From the NCBI RefSeq assembly GCF_002858805.1, contig NZ_PJZI01000035.1, positions 1 to 57,899 of the forward strand: a stretch of DNA of 57,899 bases. Reading direction: 5' to 3'. This document shows positions 1-7,814 of the stretch, in pieces. The notes beneath the pieces were generated by a model. It searched no databases, was not told the origin of the DNA, and was given only the letters and a program-made list of their open reading frames with translations. This DNA comes from Chimaeribacter arupi. GTDB taxonomy: Bacteria > Pseudomonadota > Gammaproteobacteria > Enterobacterales > Enterobacteriaceae. The translations under genes were made by a program, and so were the position numbers. The stretch's first letter is position 1. The number at the start of each line of letters is the position of its first letter.

Positions 1-60
1 TTCCGGGCCGCCGCTAATGACAGTCCCTGTCATGGGCGGCTCTCGCGGGCATCCATGCCC

Positions 61-150
61 GCTCACCCGGCCCTGCGCCTCCACTCGGCAATGATTTTTA
101 CGCCCCCACCCCTTTGCAAACCCGTAAGTATGTAAGGAAATAGTAGGGGA
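61..150 (+). repeat. dispersed repeat, copy 1 (about 88 bp)
   Basis: This copy starts with GCTCACCCGGCCCTGCG, continues through CGGCAAT and a CGCCCCCACC block, and ends in TATGTAAGGAAATAGTAGGGG. The same order of blocks recurs at 241-325 in inverted orientation and three times in direct order at 50855-51150. The copies diverge most in the segment after the CCCCCACC block. No coding function is visible; the short frames that cross it are not conserved between copies. Bases 1-60 upstream hold a CGCGGGCATCCATGCCCG inverted repeat and nothing else I recognise. Confidence 0.8.
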
Positions 151-240
151 GGTTTTTGGGCATGATGTGTGCTTTTTCTGCTTTGCATTTTCATGTGGCT
201 GCAATTTTTATATCTGCACCAAAAACTAAAACATGTCTTA

Positions 241-431
241 TCTACTCTTTCCTTACATAGCCAAGAATTTGCAGAGGGGTGGGGGCATTAAATTATTGCC
301 GACGAGGACGCAGGGCCGGGTGAGCACACAGGGATGTGTGCGAGAGGTACAGCCACGCTGGGAGCGTGTCTGTACCGGCCCGATAAGCCCGGAGGACGCT
401 GGAGGGAACCCGCTACGCGGGCAATAATTCT
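241..431 (-). repeat. dispersed repeat, copy 2 (inverted, with extra arm)
   Basis: Bases 241-325 are the 88 bp repeat read on the minus strand. Bases 326-431 are an extra arm that also matches 50674-50790 next to the right-hand copies. The arm carries two small hairpins, one of them with stem CACGCT/AGCGTG and a three-base loop. The left composite is inverted relative to the right one, and the right one carries an insertion of roughly 75 bp between the arm and the 88 bp unit. Bases 151-240 between copies 1 and 2 are AT-rich with nothing recognised. Confidence 0.75.
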
Positions 432-494
432 GCCGGATCACCGAAAGTGCGCGGGTGCAGGGCGAGCGCACTGGCGCGCCCTGCTCGGTTGAGG

Positions 495-636
495 CTCAGT
501 GAGCCGGGTAGATAAAGACACATGAGCAACCGAAACATGCCACTTCATCTATGTTTAGGCTCTGCAAGAGCTCGGCAGACAAAGACACATGAGCAACCGA
601 AACATGCCACAGCATATAAACAACCGAAACAACCCA
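495..636 (+). repeat. two tandem 67-bp units with hairpin and identical 34-bp tail
   Basis: The 34 bases at 510-543 recur at 577-610 with one mismatch, a period of 67 bp. Each is preceded by a small inverted repeat (GGCTC-AGT-GAGCC in the first, GCTCT-GCA-AGAGC in the second). A third, partial CAACCGAAAC follows at 621-630. The array sits 3' of the ppkA operon and beside the dispersed repeats. No reading frame explains the conservation. It could be part of the same mobile repeat family or a duplicated small structured element; I cannot tell which. Confidence 0.7.
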
Positions 637-640
637 CCTT

Positions 641-675
641 CCTAAAAAAGAAAGCCCCCCGGTATGCAATACCGG
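641..675 (-). terminator. rho-independent terminator of the ppkA operon
   Basis: Read on the minus strand there is a perfect 7-bp stem, CCGGTAT/ATACCGG with a three-base loop, followed by GGGGCTTTCTTTTTT. It begins directly after the ppkA stop codon, so it most likely ends the T6SS regulatory transcript. Confidence 0.8.
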
Positions 676-2103
676 TCACCCCCCTGGTGCCACCACCCAT
701 GTCCCCGCCCGGTCAATCTTCAGCGCCTGAAGCCCGCGCCGCTGCCCGTTCTCCCGGATCTCAAGCTGGTATTCACCCGCTGCCAGGCTGAGCATCGCAA
801 ACCCGCTGGTGCTGATCTTGACCGTCTGCGGCTGGCCGTCCAGCAAGACCTGCTCGCCGGGGTTCAGGCGGAAATAGACCTGCGCCAGCGGCGCGCCCGG
901 CACCGGCGTGGCGGCGTCTGCCGCGGCACCGGCATCCGGGTCGGCCACCGCGGCCGGGGCGTTCTCCGGCGTATTGTTGGCGACGGTATGCGTGCTCTCG
1001 CGATCGCCGGGGCCGGTCGAGAGCCACACCACCACGCCGAGCACCGCCACTACCGCCACGGCGGCCAGGGCCAGCACCGGGCGGCTGATGCGCGTCTGCC
1101 CGGCGGCCACCGCATCCGCCACCGGCGCACCGGCCGCCGGGTTGGCGGCAACCAGCACCGCCGCCGGGGCGGCCATCGGTGAGCTGATAATCTCGCTGAC
1201 ATCCGACACCGGCAACTGCAACTCCGCTGCCAGCTGCTCAATCGACTGCGGGCGATCCTCTGGTTTCAGCGCCAGCGCGTGATCCACCACCTGCAACAGC
1301 CCCAGGGAGTAGCCGGCCGGGCGGCGCTGCACCAGCGGCACATAACTGTCTTCAATGCTGCGCACCACGCTGACCGGCGGCGGCGCACCGGTGATCAGCG
1401 TATGCAGCACCGCACCCAGCGCGTAAATGTCCGTCCACGGCCCCTGTTCGCCGTCGCTGTTCTCCATATACTGCTCGATCGGCGCGAACCCCGGCTTCAG
1501 CATAATCTCGGTCTCATCCGAAAGATTGCCGATCTCCTTGCGCGCAGAGCCGAAGTCGAGCAGTACCGGCAACTGGTTCTCCTGAATCTGGATATTGTCC
1601 AGCGAGATATCGCGGTGCAGATACCCTTCCTGATGGATGGTATGGATCGCGCTGAACAACGGCGGCAGCAGGTTACGGATCCACGCCTCGTCAATCAGCG
1701 CCGGCTGCGACAGCTTCAGGTTTTTCAGCGTATTGCCGGTGTAAAACTGGGTGCCCATATAGGCGGTGCCGTTCTCCTCCCAGAAACGCAGCACGTGCAG
1801 CAGGCCGGGGTGGGAGAAACGCGCCAGCAGCCGCGCCTCCTGGATAAAACTGTGCAACCCGGCCTGGAACGTTTTGGTGAAACGGTCACTGCGCACCCCC
1901 ACGCTTAAGTCTTCATTGCGCTGGGCCAGTTTGGTCGGCATGTATTCTTTGATAGCAATAGTGCGCTCAAGCTGGTGATCGTAGGCACGGTAAACAATGC
2001 CGAAGCCCCCTTCGCCAATCACCTCCAGGATCTCAAATTCCCGGAAACGGTAACCTACCGGCAGGCTGTTAGAGGGAGGATGACGCTGTTCAATTCCCGA
2101 CAT
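676..2103 (-). CDS. ppkA: T6SS serine/threonine kinase PpkA
   Basis: This 475-residue transmembrane Ser/Thr kinase is expected to phosphorylate the FHA protein and so switch on the type VI secretion system. The kinase domain spans about residues 23-295, with a glycine loop IGEGGFG (29-36), catalytic lysine K52 in AIKEY, HRD with D165, and DFG with D183. One hydrophobic helix lies at about 341-361, and an Ala/Pro-rich linker leads to a small periplasmic tail, the layout of the Serratia-type PpkA. The start is preceded by GAGAAGCC. It is the last gene of the minus-strand block fha-pppA-rtkS-like-ppkA and is followed by a terminator. A generic membrane kinase is the alternative, but the neighbours make the T6SS role very likely. 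Confidence 0.9.
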   Translation of the reverse strand: MSGIEQRHPPSNSLPVGYRFREFEILEVIGEGGFGIVYRAYDHQLERTIAIKEYMPTKLAQRNEDLSVGVRSDRFTKTFQAGLHSFIQEARLLARFSHPGLLHVLRFWEENGTAYMGTQFYTGNTLKNLKLSQPALIDEAWIRNLLPPLFSAIHTIHQEGYLHRDISLDNIQIQENQLPVLLDFGSARKEIGNLSDETEIMLKPGFAPIEQYMENSDGEQGPWTDIYALGAVLHTLITGAPPPVSVVRSIEDSYVPLVQRRPAGYSLGLLQVVDHALALKPEDRPQSIEQLAAELQLPVSDVSEIISSPMAAPAAVLVAANPAAGAPVADAVAAGQTRISRPVLALAAVAVVAVLGVVVWLSTGPGDRESTHTVANNTPENAPAAVADPDAGAAADAATPVPGAPLAQVYFRLNPGEQVLLDGQPQTVKISTSGFAMLSLAAGEYQLEIRENGQRRGLQALKIDRAGTWVVAPGG

Positions 2104-2116
2104 AGTGGCTTCTCTG

Positions 2117-3085
2117 TTAATTGACCGTGCGGTAAGCCGCGGCGGCCGGGTCAGTCTCGGGGCTGACCTTTTCCACCAGCAGGAAGGTCAGGGCGGTGCT
2201 GGCGGCCGGCAGCAGCGGCAGGTACGCCGCCTGTGCCTGTTCAATCGCCTGTTTCAGGGTGGCGGCGTTGTCCGCCTCATCCCGGCCAATCTGTAAAATC
2301 ACCCGGCCGTCAAAGCGCCAGGCGTGCAGTGAGCGGTCAAACGGCAGCAGCAGGAAGCTGTCCGGCGCTTTGTCGTGGTTGCTCAGCAGCATCTGCCGCT
2401 CATCGGCGCTGATCACCGCCAGCGCGGCGCTGGTCGGGTTGAGGTTGGCCAGCGGGAACCCGCGGTAGAAGGTCAGGGCGGTCGGCGCAGCGCTGGCTGA
2501 CGGCGTCACGCTGACGTCACTGCGGTCGGTCATCCAGCCGTCCGGCGTGCAGGTCACGCTGTCACCGCTCGGCACAAACAGCGCGCTGCCGTCACGCGTG
2601 GCGTCCCAGTAGGTGCGGAAATGGCAGCCGTTCGGCAGGGAGAACGTGGTGGGCTTGTTGCCGCCCGCCTGTTCCGGCGCCAGCGGCACGGCCGGGCCGT
2701 CTGCGGTGGCGGCCGGCGCGGCCGCTTCAGCCGGCGGCAGCACCGTCGGCTGCCAGCGGGTGCTTTTCAGCGCCTCGCCCTGCGCCAGTGTCGCCCCGGC
2801 CTTGTCGGTCAGGGTAAACGGCAGGCGGGTGGTGGTGTCACACTGCTTCTGAATCAGGTTACCGACGCGCGGCAGGAAGGTGTCCAGCACCGCCGGGTCT
2901 TTCTCCCCACCGGCCACAATACGCAGCGGCAGGGTTTCACGGCACCAGTCTTCCGGCTGGCTGCTTTTGACGTCATCAATATAAATTTCAAGTTTCAGGC
3001 TGGGCGAATAAGCCAGGCGGTAATCCTGCGCCTGCGCGGCGGGCACGGCCAACAACGCAAGGAGTCCGGACATCCATATTTTCAT
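2117..3085 (-). CDS. secreted T6SS-associated protein, RtkS-like candidate
   Basis: I start this 322-residue protein at the ATG at 3085, because AAGGTACG precedes it and a clean signal peptide ([18 protein letters not shown]) follows; an earlier in-frame start would overlap pppA. After the signal peptide the protein is soluble, with a central Pro/Ala-rich stretch and scattered cysteines, so a periplasmic location is likely. I recognise no catalytic motif. It lies between pppA and ppkA. In Serratia marcescens a periplasmic protein named RtkS is required for PpkA activation, and size, location and position fit that role. The identification rests on context rather than on residues I can name. 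Confidence 0.65.
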   Translation of the reverse strand: MKIWMSGLLALLAVPAAQAQDYRLAYSPSLKLEIYIDDVKSSQPEDWCRETLPLRIVAGGEKDPAVLDTFLPRVGNLIQKQCDTTTRLPFTLTDKAGATLAQGEALKSTRWQPTVLPPAEAAAPAATADGPAVPLAPEQAGGNKPTTFSLPNGCHFRTYWDATRDGSALFVPSGDSVTCTPDGWMTDRSDVSVTPSASAAPTALTFYRGFPLANLNPTSAALAVISADERQMLLSNHDKAPDSFLLLPFDRSLHAWRFDGRVILQIGRDEADNAATLKQAIEQAQAAYLPLLPAASTALTFLLVEKVSPETDPAAAAYRTVN

Positions 3086-3120
3086 AGCGTACCTTGTGTG
3101 TGTAAAAGTAGACATCAGCC

Positions 3121-3978
3121 TCAGCCCAGTTTTGATGGCATAAAACGCCCGGCGTCCGGCAAGGAGTGCATCAGGGTGGTCTCCTGCGGAGAGCCGACCC
3201 ATACGGCAATGGCGCTGTAGTTATCAATATTACGGTTATCAGTGTGGCGGTTATCCGCGTGCGGGTCAGGCACCGCCGCGCACTCAGTGCCGTTGGCGGT
3301 GTGCACCGGTGCCTGGTTCAGCCAGGCACGTTCCATCAGGGCAATCCATTCATCCGGTGAATTTACCATATGCAGCGACTGCTCCAGCTCCGCCTCGCTG
3401 AAACTGTGCCAGAAGCCGTCGGTGCAGAGCAAAAACACATCGCCGTCCTCCAGTTGCAGCACATCGCTGTAGCTGGCGTCGCGCGCCTCATCCAGCCCCA
3501 GCGCAAAGTAGAGCAGGTTACTGTTGATGCCCTGGGTCGAAAACCCGGCATCTTTCATCTGCTGCACCAGGCTGTGGTCGGTGGTGACGTCAAACAGGTA
3601 GCCGCGGCGGAACAGGTAGAGGCGGCTGTCACCGGCGTGTGCCCAGTACGCCAGCGAATAATCCCGGTCAATAAACAGGCTGACCAGCGTGGTGCCCATT
3701 TTCGCCAGCGCGGCCTCCTGCCGCTGGCGCGCCCGGATCGCCGCATTCGCGCCGGTCACATACTGGCGGATGCTCTGGGCATCCAGGTGTTGCTCACCGT
3801 CAAAATTTTCCAGGATGGTGTCACGCGCAATTTTTGCCGCCACCTCGCCCCCCGGCAACCCGGCGATGCCGTCGCAGACCACAAAACAGGCCGAACGGCG
3901 GCCGATGATCTCGCCGGTCTGGTCCTGGTTGGTGGCGCGGGTGCCCTGGTGGGAGGTGGTGGCAATGGTAATATTCAT
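3121..3978 (-). CDS. pppA: PP2C-type phosphatase PppA of the T6SS
   Basis: This 285-residue protein is a metal-dependent PP2C/Stp1-family phosphatase that should remove phosphate from the FHA protein and so oppose PpkA. Metal-binding aspartates are visible: D36 in CDGIAG, the HAGDSRLYL motif near 115-122, D187 in CTDGFW, and D252 in DNYSAIAVWVG. There is no signal peptide, so it is cytoplasmic. An unusual His/Asp/Asn-rich insert at about 238-252 lies just before the last metal aspartate. Its ATG overlaps the TAA of the upstream FHA gene (TAATG), which suggests translational coupling. Confidence 0.92.
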   Translation of the reverse strand: MNITIATTSHQGTRATNQDQTGEIIGRRSACFVVCDGIAGLPGGEVAAKIARDTILENFDGEQHLDAQSIRQYVTGANAAIRARQRQEAALAKMGTTLVSLFIDRDYSLAYWAHAGDSRLYLFRRGYLFDVTTDHSLVQQMKDAGFSTQGINSNLLYFALGLDEARDASYSDVLQLEDGDVFLLCTDGFWHSFSEAELEQSLHMVNSPDEWIALMERAWLNQAPVHTANGTECAAVPDPHADNRHTDNRNIDNYSAIAVWVGSPQETTLMHSLPDAGRFMPSKLG

Positions 3979-5447
3979 TATTCGTCCGGTTTGATTTGCG
4001 AATCTTTGTACTGATTGACTTCGGCATCATAGGCGCGCAGGAACGCCTCACCGAACAGGGTGTGGAAATCGTTCTCTACTTCACCGGCGGTCTTCTGGTA
4101 GGTTTTGGCGAAGTGGTCCCACAGCGCGGCCTTGCGGTTGGATGACAGCGAGAAGCGCGGGGCATTCCCCTCGCGGCGCGCCTCTTCTTCCAGCCGGTCC
4201 GGGTTGAAGGATTGCAGCATCGCGGAAATGATCGCCCGGATACCGGCAATCATCCCCAACTGGTGGGCCTGCAAATCGATCAGCGCGTCACGCACCGCCT
4301 GTTCCGGCGGCATAAAGCCCGGCATTTTGCTGCCGAACATCTGCATCAGCACGGTTTTGCCCGACGGCAGCAGCTTGAACGGGTTATTGGCCTCGTCCAG
4401 GATCATGGTCATCTCTGCCTTGACCCCGCGCTTGAGAATCGAGCGCGACGAGAGCAGCGCCACGGTGCCCTGCGAGAACAGGCTCAGCAGGCGGCCGACT
4501 TCCCGCAACTGGTGCTCATCAAAGCGCGGCGGCGGCTGGAGATCGTTTAAGCCGATGCCTTCCAGCAGCGCGTCCAGCATGTTGCCGTCCAGCGCCTGCG
4601 GGCTGCCGTGCAGCAGGTTGCTGTGGCGCGGCACCGGCGGCGCGGTGTAACCCACCGGGTCAATGCCGAGGCGGCCGGAGCGCGGCGCGGCACGCGGCGG
4701 TTCCGGCGGGGTCAGCGGCAGGGGTTGCGGGTCAGCGGCCGGGGCCGCCTGCGCCGGTTCAGCTGCGGGCAGCGGCGCATCCTGCATCGCCTGCTGGCGC
4801 GCCAGCAGCGCCTGTTCCGCACGCTGTTGCGCCTGGGCGTCATACGGGGCGGCCGGTTGCACCAACGCCGCCGGTTCCGGTGCGTTGTACTGTTCCGGTG
4901 CACTGTACTGTTCCGGGGCGCTGTACGGCTCCGGGGCAGCATAGCGATCCGGCGCGGCGTGGGCCTGCGGGGAGGCGAGCGGCTGCGCCGGCGGCGGGGT
5001 GACGATCACGGCAGCCGGTTCTGCCGGGCGCGGCACTTCAGCCAGGCGCGGCACGCCGGTCAGGCGCGGGGCTTCCCTGGGGCGCGGGGCCTCAACGGGC
5101 GGGGTGGTGTAGGAGGGCGGCGGCGCGGACTGGCTCAGGTCAGTGACCTGGAGCTGGTAATCATCAATGTCGAGCAGATCGCCGTCCTGCAACTCGACCT
5201 GCCGGCCACGCTCCAGCGGAATATCATTCAGCACCACGCGCGTAACGTTGCCGCGGTTGGTTATCCGGCACTCACCGTCTGCCGAAATATGCACGATGGC
5301 CTGGAGGCGTGAGATTGCCCGGTCTTCATCGGGCAACACCAGGTTATTGTCCACGCTGCGGCCGATGGTCCCGCCCGGAGGCAGGAAGTCAAAGCTGCTT
5401 TGCGGGGGAAAATGGCCCTGTTTACTCTTAACAATCGTGAATCGCAT
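3978..5447 (-). CDS. tagH: T6SS FHA-domain protein (TagH/Fha)
   Basis: The FHA domain occupies about residues 20-100 and has the phosphopeptide-binding signature GR (R30) with ISRLQ around S46. A Pro/Ala-rich linker follows and then a C-terminal domain typical of TagH-type T6SS proteins. The protein is the expected PpkA substrate, and phosphorylation should activate assembly of the secretion system. I chose the ATG at 5447 (489 residues) because AGGAAC lies at normal distance upstream and the sequence then begins MRFTIVKSK; the frame also has an ATG at 5462. The linker contains an 18-bp tandem repeat, listed separately. It is the first gene of the pppA/ppkA block. Confidence 0.88.
   Translation of the reverse strand: MRFTIVKSKQGHFPPQSSFDFLPPGGTIGRSVDNNLVLPDEDRAISRLQAIVHISADGECRITNRGNVTRVVLNDIPLERGRQVELQDGDLLDIDDYQLQVTDLSQSAPPPSYTTPPVEAPRPREAPRLTGVPRLAEVPRPAEPAAVIVTPPPAQPLASPQAHAAPDRYAAPEPYSAPEQYSAPEQYNAPEPAALVQPAAPYDAQAQQRAEQALLARQQAMQDAPLPAAEPAQAAPAADPQPLPLTPPEPPRAAPRSGRLGIDPVGYTAPPVPRHSNLLHGSPQALDGNMLDALLEGIGLNDLQPPPRFDEHQLREVGRLLSLFSQGTVALLSSRSILKRGVKAEMTMILDEANNPFKLLPSGKTVLMQMFGSKMPGFMPPEQAVRDALIDLQAHQLGMIAGIRAIISAMLQSFNPDRLEEEARREGNAPRFSLSSNRKAALWDHFAKTYQKTAGEVENDFHTLFGEAFLRAYDAEVNQYKDSQIKPDE
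4875..4964 (-). repeat. five 18-bp tandem units in the fha linker
   Basis: Five consecutive 18-bp units encode six-residue repeats of the type APEQYS (APDRYA, APEPYS, APEQYS, APEQYN, APEPAA). The middle units are nearly identical in DNA, so slippage could add or remove whole units without shifting frame. The repeat lies in the flexible linker between the FHA domain and the C-terminal domain. Confidence 0.85.
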
Positions 5448-5555
5448 AACGTGTTCCTGCAATGGTTTCCGACGCCCAGACCCGGCGCGTCACGGCGGGG
5501 AAGCCGGGCTGCGCGGTGTTGCATCGCGGCAGGCGGCAGGCCCGCCGGTTACGGG

Positions 5556-5978
5556 TTACTGGTCTTCAAGCTGAGCGGCAAAGCGGTCAAACAGGCGGCG
5601 GGCCTCTCCACTTTGATATAGGTCGATACAGGCAACGGTGTGATAGCTGCCCTCTACCGGCCCCCGGAAGGGGCGGTCAAGGAAGCGATCAATTAAGGCA
5701 TCACCTGCGGTAAAGGCCGCGGCCGGCAGCCGGCTTTTCCCGGCATAGAGTGCCGCGGCGCGGTGGGCATCCGCCGGTAATGCGCCGACATTGTCTGACC
5801 TGGCAATACAGCGGCTGAGCAGCCAGTTGCGGAAAAGGGCTTCCTGAACCGGTTGTGCAGGGTGGATCGCGAGTGTCGCTGCGTTGTCTGACGCCCCGGC
5901 CGCCGGGGCAAAATGTATCGCCAGTAGGACCACTAACGATTTTAAACAATTACCAATAGAGATTTTACTGCTTTTCAT
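5556..5978 (-). CDS. Tai4-like T6SS amidase immunity protein
   Basis: This 140-residue secreted protein has a signal peptide over about residues 1-29 (hydrophobic LKSLVVLLAIHF core, cleavage near AGA-SD). The mature part shows the Tai4/Rap1a-type pattern: NWLLSRCIAR early and ACIDLYQSGE near the end, with one cysteine in each segment. Tai4 proteins sit in the periplasm and block Tae4 amidases delivered by neighbouring cells. No Tae4 effector gene is adjacent in this window, so it may be an orphan immunity gene or its effector may lie elsewhere. It reads in the same direction as the fha block about 110 bp downstream. The ribosome site is weak. Confidence 0.75.
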   Translation of the reverse strand: MKSSKISIGNCLKSLVVLLAIHFAPAAGASDNAATLAIHPAQPVQEALFRNWLLSRCIARSDNVGALPADAHRAAALYAGKSRLPAAAFTAGDALIDRFLDRPFRGPVEGSYHTVACIDLYQSGEARRLFDRFAAQLEDQ

Positions 5979-6067
5979 TAGAATTTTTACTTATTCACAA
6001 AATAACGCAATTTATTAACCAGAACGGCAGTGACGCCGGGGCAGTATTCTGCCACCCCGGCACCGGG

Positions 6068-6559
6068 TCAGTCGATGATCCAGGTTTCGGACGCCGCATC
6101 TTTGCAGGCTTTGCTGTCACCGCCGACTGCCACGCAATCACTTTTTGCCTTGGTGCGGCGCGGGCGGTCCTGGCGCAGGGTGGCCTGGTACTGGGTGCTC
6201 GGCACCCCGGCATTGAACGGCACATAGCCGACCAGGTTGCCGTCTTTCTCTTCACTGATGGCCAGCCAGCGGTTATTCGGCTGGCCGATCACATAGAAGG
6301 GTTTGGCATTGGTGAGGTGGCCCACCAGGGTGCCGCTGTAGTCAGGGCGGGTCATGATACTGGCCGCATACAGACTGGTATATTGCTGGTTAATGAGTTT
6401 CAGGCTTTCCGGCGGCTCAATGGCGCGGCGGTGTTTCAGGGTCAGTTCCCCTACCTGGCTGGTGATAATATCATCCGGGCCATCCTTATGCAGCGGGCCG
6501 GATTTACAGGCGCTCAGCGCCAGCGTGGTCAGCAGTACCAGCATGATGCGTATTTTCAC
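6068..6559 (-). CDS. SH3-type lipoprotein of unknown function
   Basis: The 163-residue product begins with a lipoprotein signal ending in LSAC, so C18 should be lipidated. The middle (about 65-125) reads like a bacterial SH3 fold, with GTLVGHLTNAKPFYVIGQ, RWLAISEEKDGNLVGYVP and similar beta-strand patterns. Two cysteines near the C-terminus (SDCVAVGGDSKACKD) could form a disulfide. It reads in the same direction as the Tai4-like gene and the T6SS block, about 90 bp upstream of the former, which suggests but does not prove a T6SS connection. I do not recognise a specific family name. Confidence 0.65.
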   Translation of the reverse strand: MKIRIMLVLLTTLALSACKSGPLHKDGPDDIITSQVGELTLKHRRAIEPPESLKLINQQYTSLYAASIMTRPDYSGTLVGHLTNAKPFYVIGQPNNRWLAISEEKDGNLVGYVPFNAGVPSTQYQATLRQDRPRRTKAKSDCVAVGGDSKACKDAASETWIID

Positions 6560-6779
6560 AATATCCTCTTTGCTTTCCGGGTATCAATTCTTGGACAGAA
6601 CTATTTAGCGTCAAAATAACGCAGTTGTGAATCCATTGAGCAAAATAATATCTGCTCATTTTGCTGATTGTACTGGAAAAAAGCCCTAAGGTTAAAAACT
6701 CAGATTCCCTTTAGTGCCGAAAGGCATAAGGACTGCCATTTTCTTCTTTTGCATTCGCCGCATTCCCCCGTATCACTAC

Positions 6780-6810
6780 CCTTATCTGAATGAGAGATAA
6801 GGAGATAAGG
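6780..6810. promoter_or_regulatory. inverted and direct repeats over the cbl ribosome site
   Basis: CCTTATCT at 6780-6787 is the inverted complement of AGATAAGG at 6795-6802, and AGATAAGG repeats directly at 6803-6810, immediately before the cbl ATG at 6813. The arrangement overlaps the Shine-Dalgarno AAGGAG. It could be an autoregulatory operator or a hairpin that limits cbl translation. Confidence 0.45.
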
Positions 6811-6812
6811 CA

Positions 6813-7766
6813 ATGAATTTCCAGCAGCTGAAAATTATCCGTGAGTCGGCCCGCTGCCGCTTCAACCTCACGGATGTGGCCAATGCGCTGTACACGTCAC
6901 AATCCGGCGTGTCGCGACACATCCGTGAGCTGGAAGAGGAGCTGGGCATTGAGATTTTCATCCGGCGCGGCAAGCGCCTGCTGGGGATGACGGAGCCGGG
7001 CAAAGAGCTGCTGGTGGTGGCGGAGCGTATCCTGAATGACGCGGGCAATATCCGCCGCCTGGCGGATGTGTTCAGCAACAATGACAACGGCGAGCTGCAC
7101 ATCGCCACCACCCACACCCAGGCGCGTTACAGCCTGCCGCGTGTGATCAAGGAGTTCCGCGCCCTCTACCCGCGGGTGCGCCTGACGCTGAACCAGGCCA
7201 GCCCCGAGGAGATTGTCGCCATGCTGCACGCCGGGGAGGCGGATATCGGCATCGCCAGCGAACGGCTGATGAGTGATGAGGCGGTGGCGGCCTTTCCCTA
7301 TTTCCGCTGGCACCATGCGGTGGTAGTGCCTGCCGGCCACCCGCTGGCGGCCCAGGCCGAACCGGTAACGCTGGAGCAGCTCAGCACCCTGCCGCTGATT
7401 ACCTACCGCCACGGCATCACCGGGCGCGGCAAAATTGATGCCGCCTTCCAGCTGGCGGGGCTGACGCCGGACGTCACCCTGAGCGCGCAGGACTCTGACG
7501 TGATCAAAACCTACGTCGAGCTGGGGCTGGGCGTCGGGCTGGTGGCGGACATGTCGGAAGACCGGCGCGACCAGGGGCTGGTCTACCTGAACGCCGAACA
7601 CCTGTTTGAGGCCAACACCGTGTGGCTCGGCCTGAAGCGCAGCCAGTTGCAGCGCAACTTCGCCTGGCAGTTTATCCAGCTCTGCAACCCGGCGCTCTCC
7701 CTGACGGAGATCAAAGAGAAAGTGTTTGCCGCCCAACTGGACACGGTGGACGACTACCAGATCTGA
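6813..7766 (+). CDS. cbl: LysR-type regulator Cbl
   Basis: The 317-residue protein resembles E. coli Cbl (316 residues) throughout: MNFQQLKIIRE at the start, YTSQSGVSRHIRELEEELG in the recognition helix, FIRRGKRLLGMTEPG, then the substrate domain with TTHTQARYSLP, LITYRHGITGR and SAQDSDVIKTYV, ending DDYQI. Cbl is the CysB-like activator of sulfonate-sulfur genes, and in enteric bacteria it can be linked to nitrogen control through nac. CysB itself would be somewhat longer. Its position directly before nasR is unusual and could mean that it influences nitrogen assimilation. The start has an AAGGAG ribosome site within the repeats noted above. Confidence 0.9.
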   Translation: MNFQQLKIIRESARCRFNLTDVANALYTSQSGVSRHIRELEEELGIEIFIRRGKRLLGMTEPGKELLVVAERILNDAGNIRRLADVFSNNDNGELHIATTHTQARYSLPRVIKEFRALYPRVRLTLNQASPEEIVAMLHAGEADIGIASERLMSDEAVAAFPYFRWHHAVVVPAGHPLAAQAEPVTLEQLSTLPLITYRHGITGRGKIDAAFQLAGLTPDVTLSAQDSDVIKTYVELGLGVGLVADMSEDRRDQGLVYLNAEHLFEANTVWLGLKRSQLQRNFAWQFIQLCNPALSLTEIKEKVFAAQLDTVDDYQI

Positions 7767-7814
7767 TCCGGTACGTATTTTGCAAAACCCTGGCCATGTC
7801 CCCCAGAAACAGGC

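Noticed and set aside
233-471. Overlapping short frames on both strands in the left repeat
   Set aside because: They follow the dispersed repeat, are not preserved in its other copies and lack ribosome sites.
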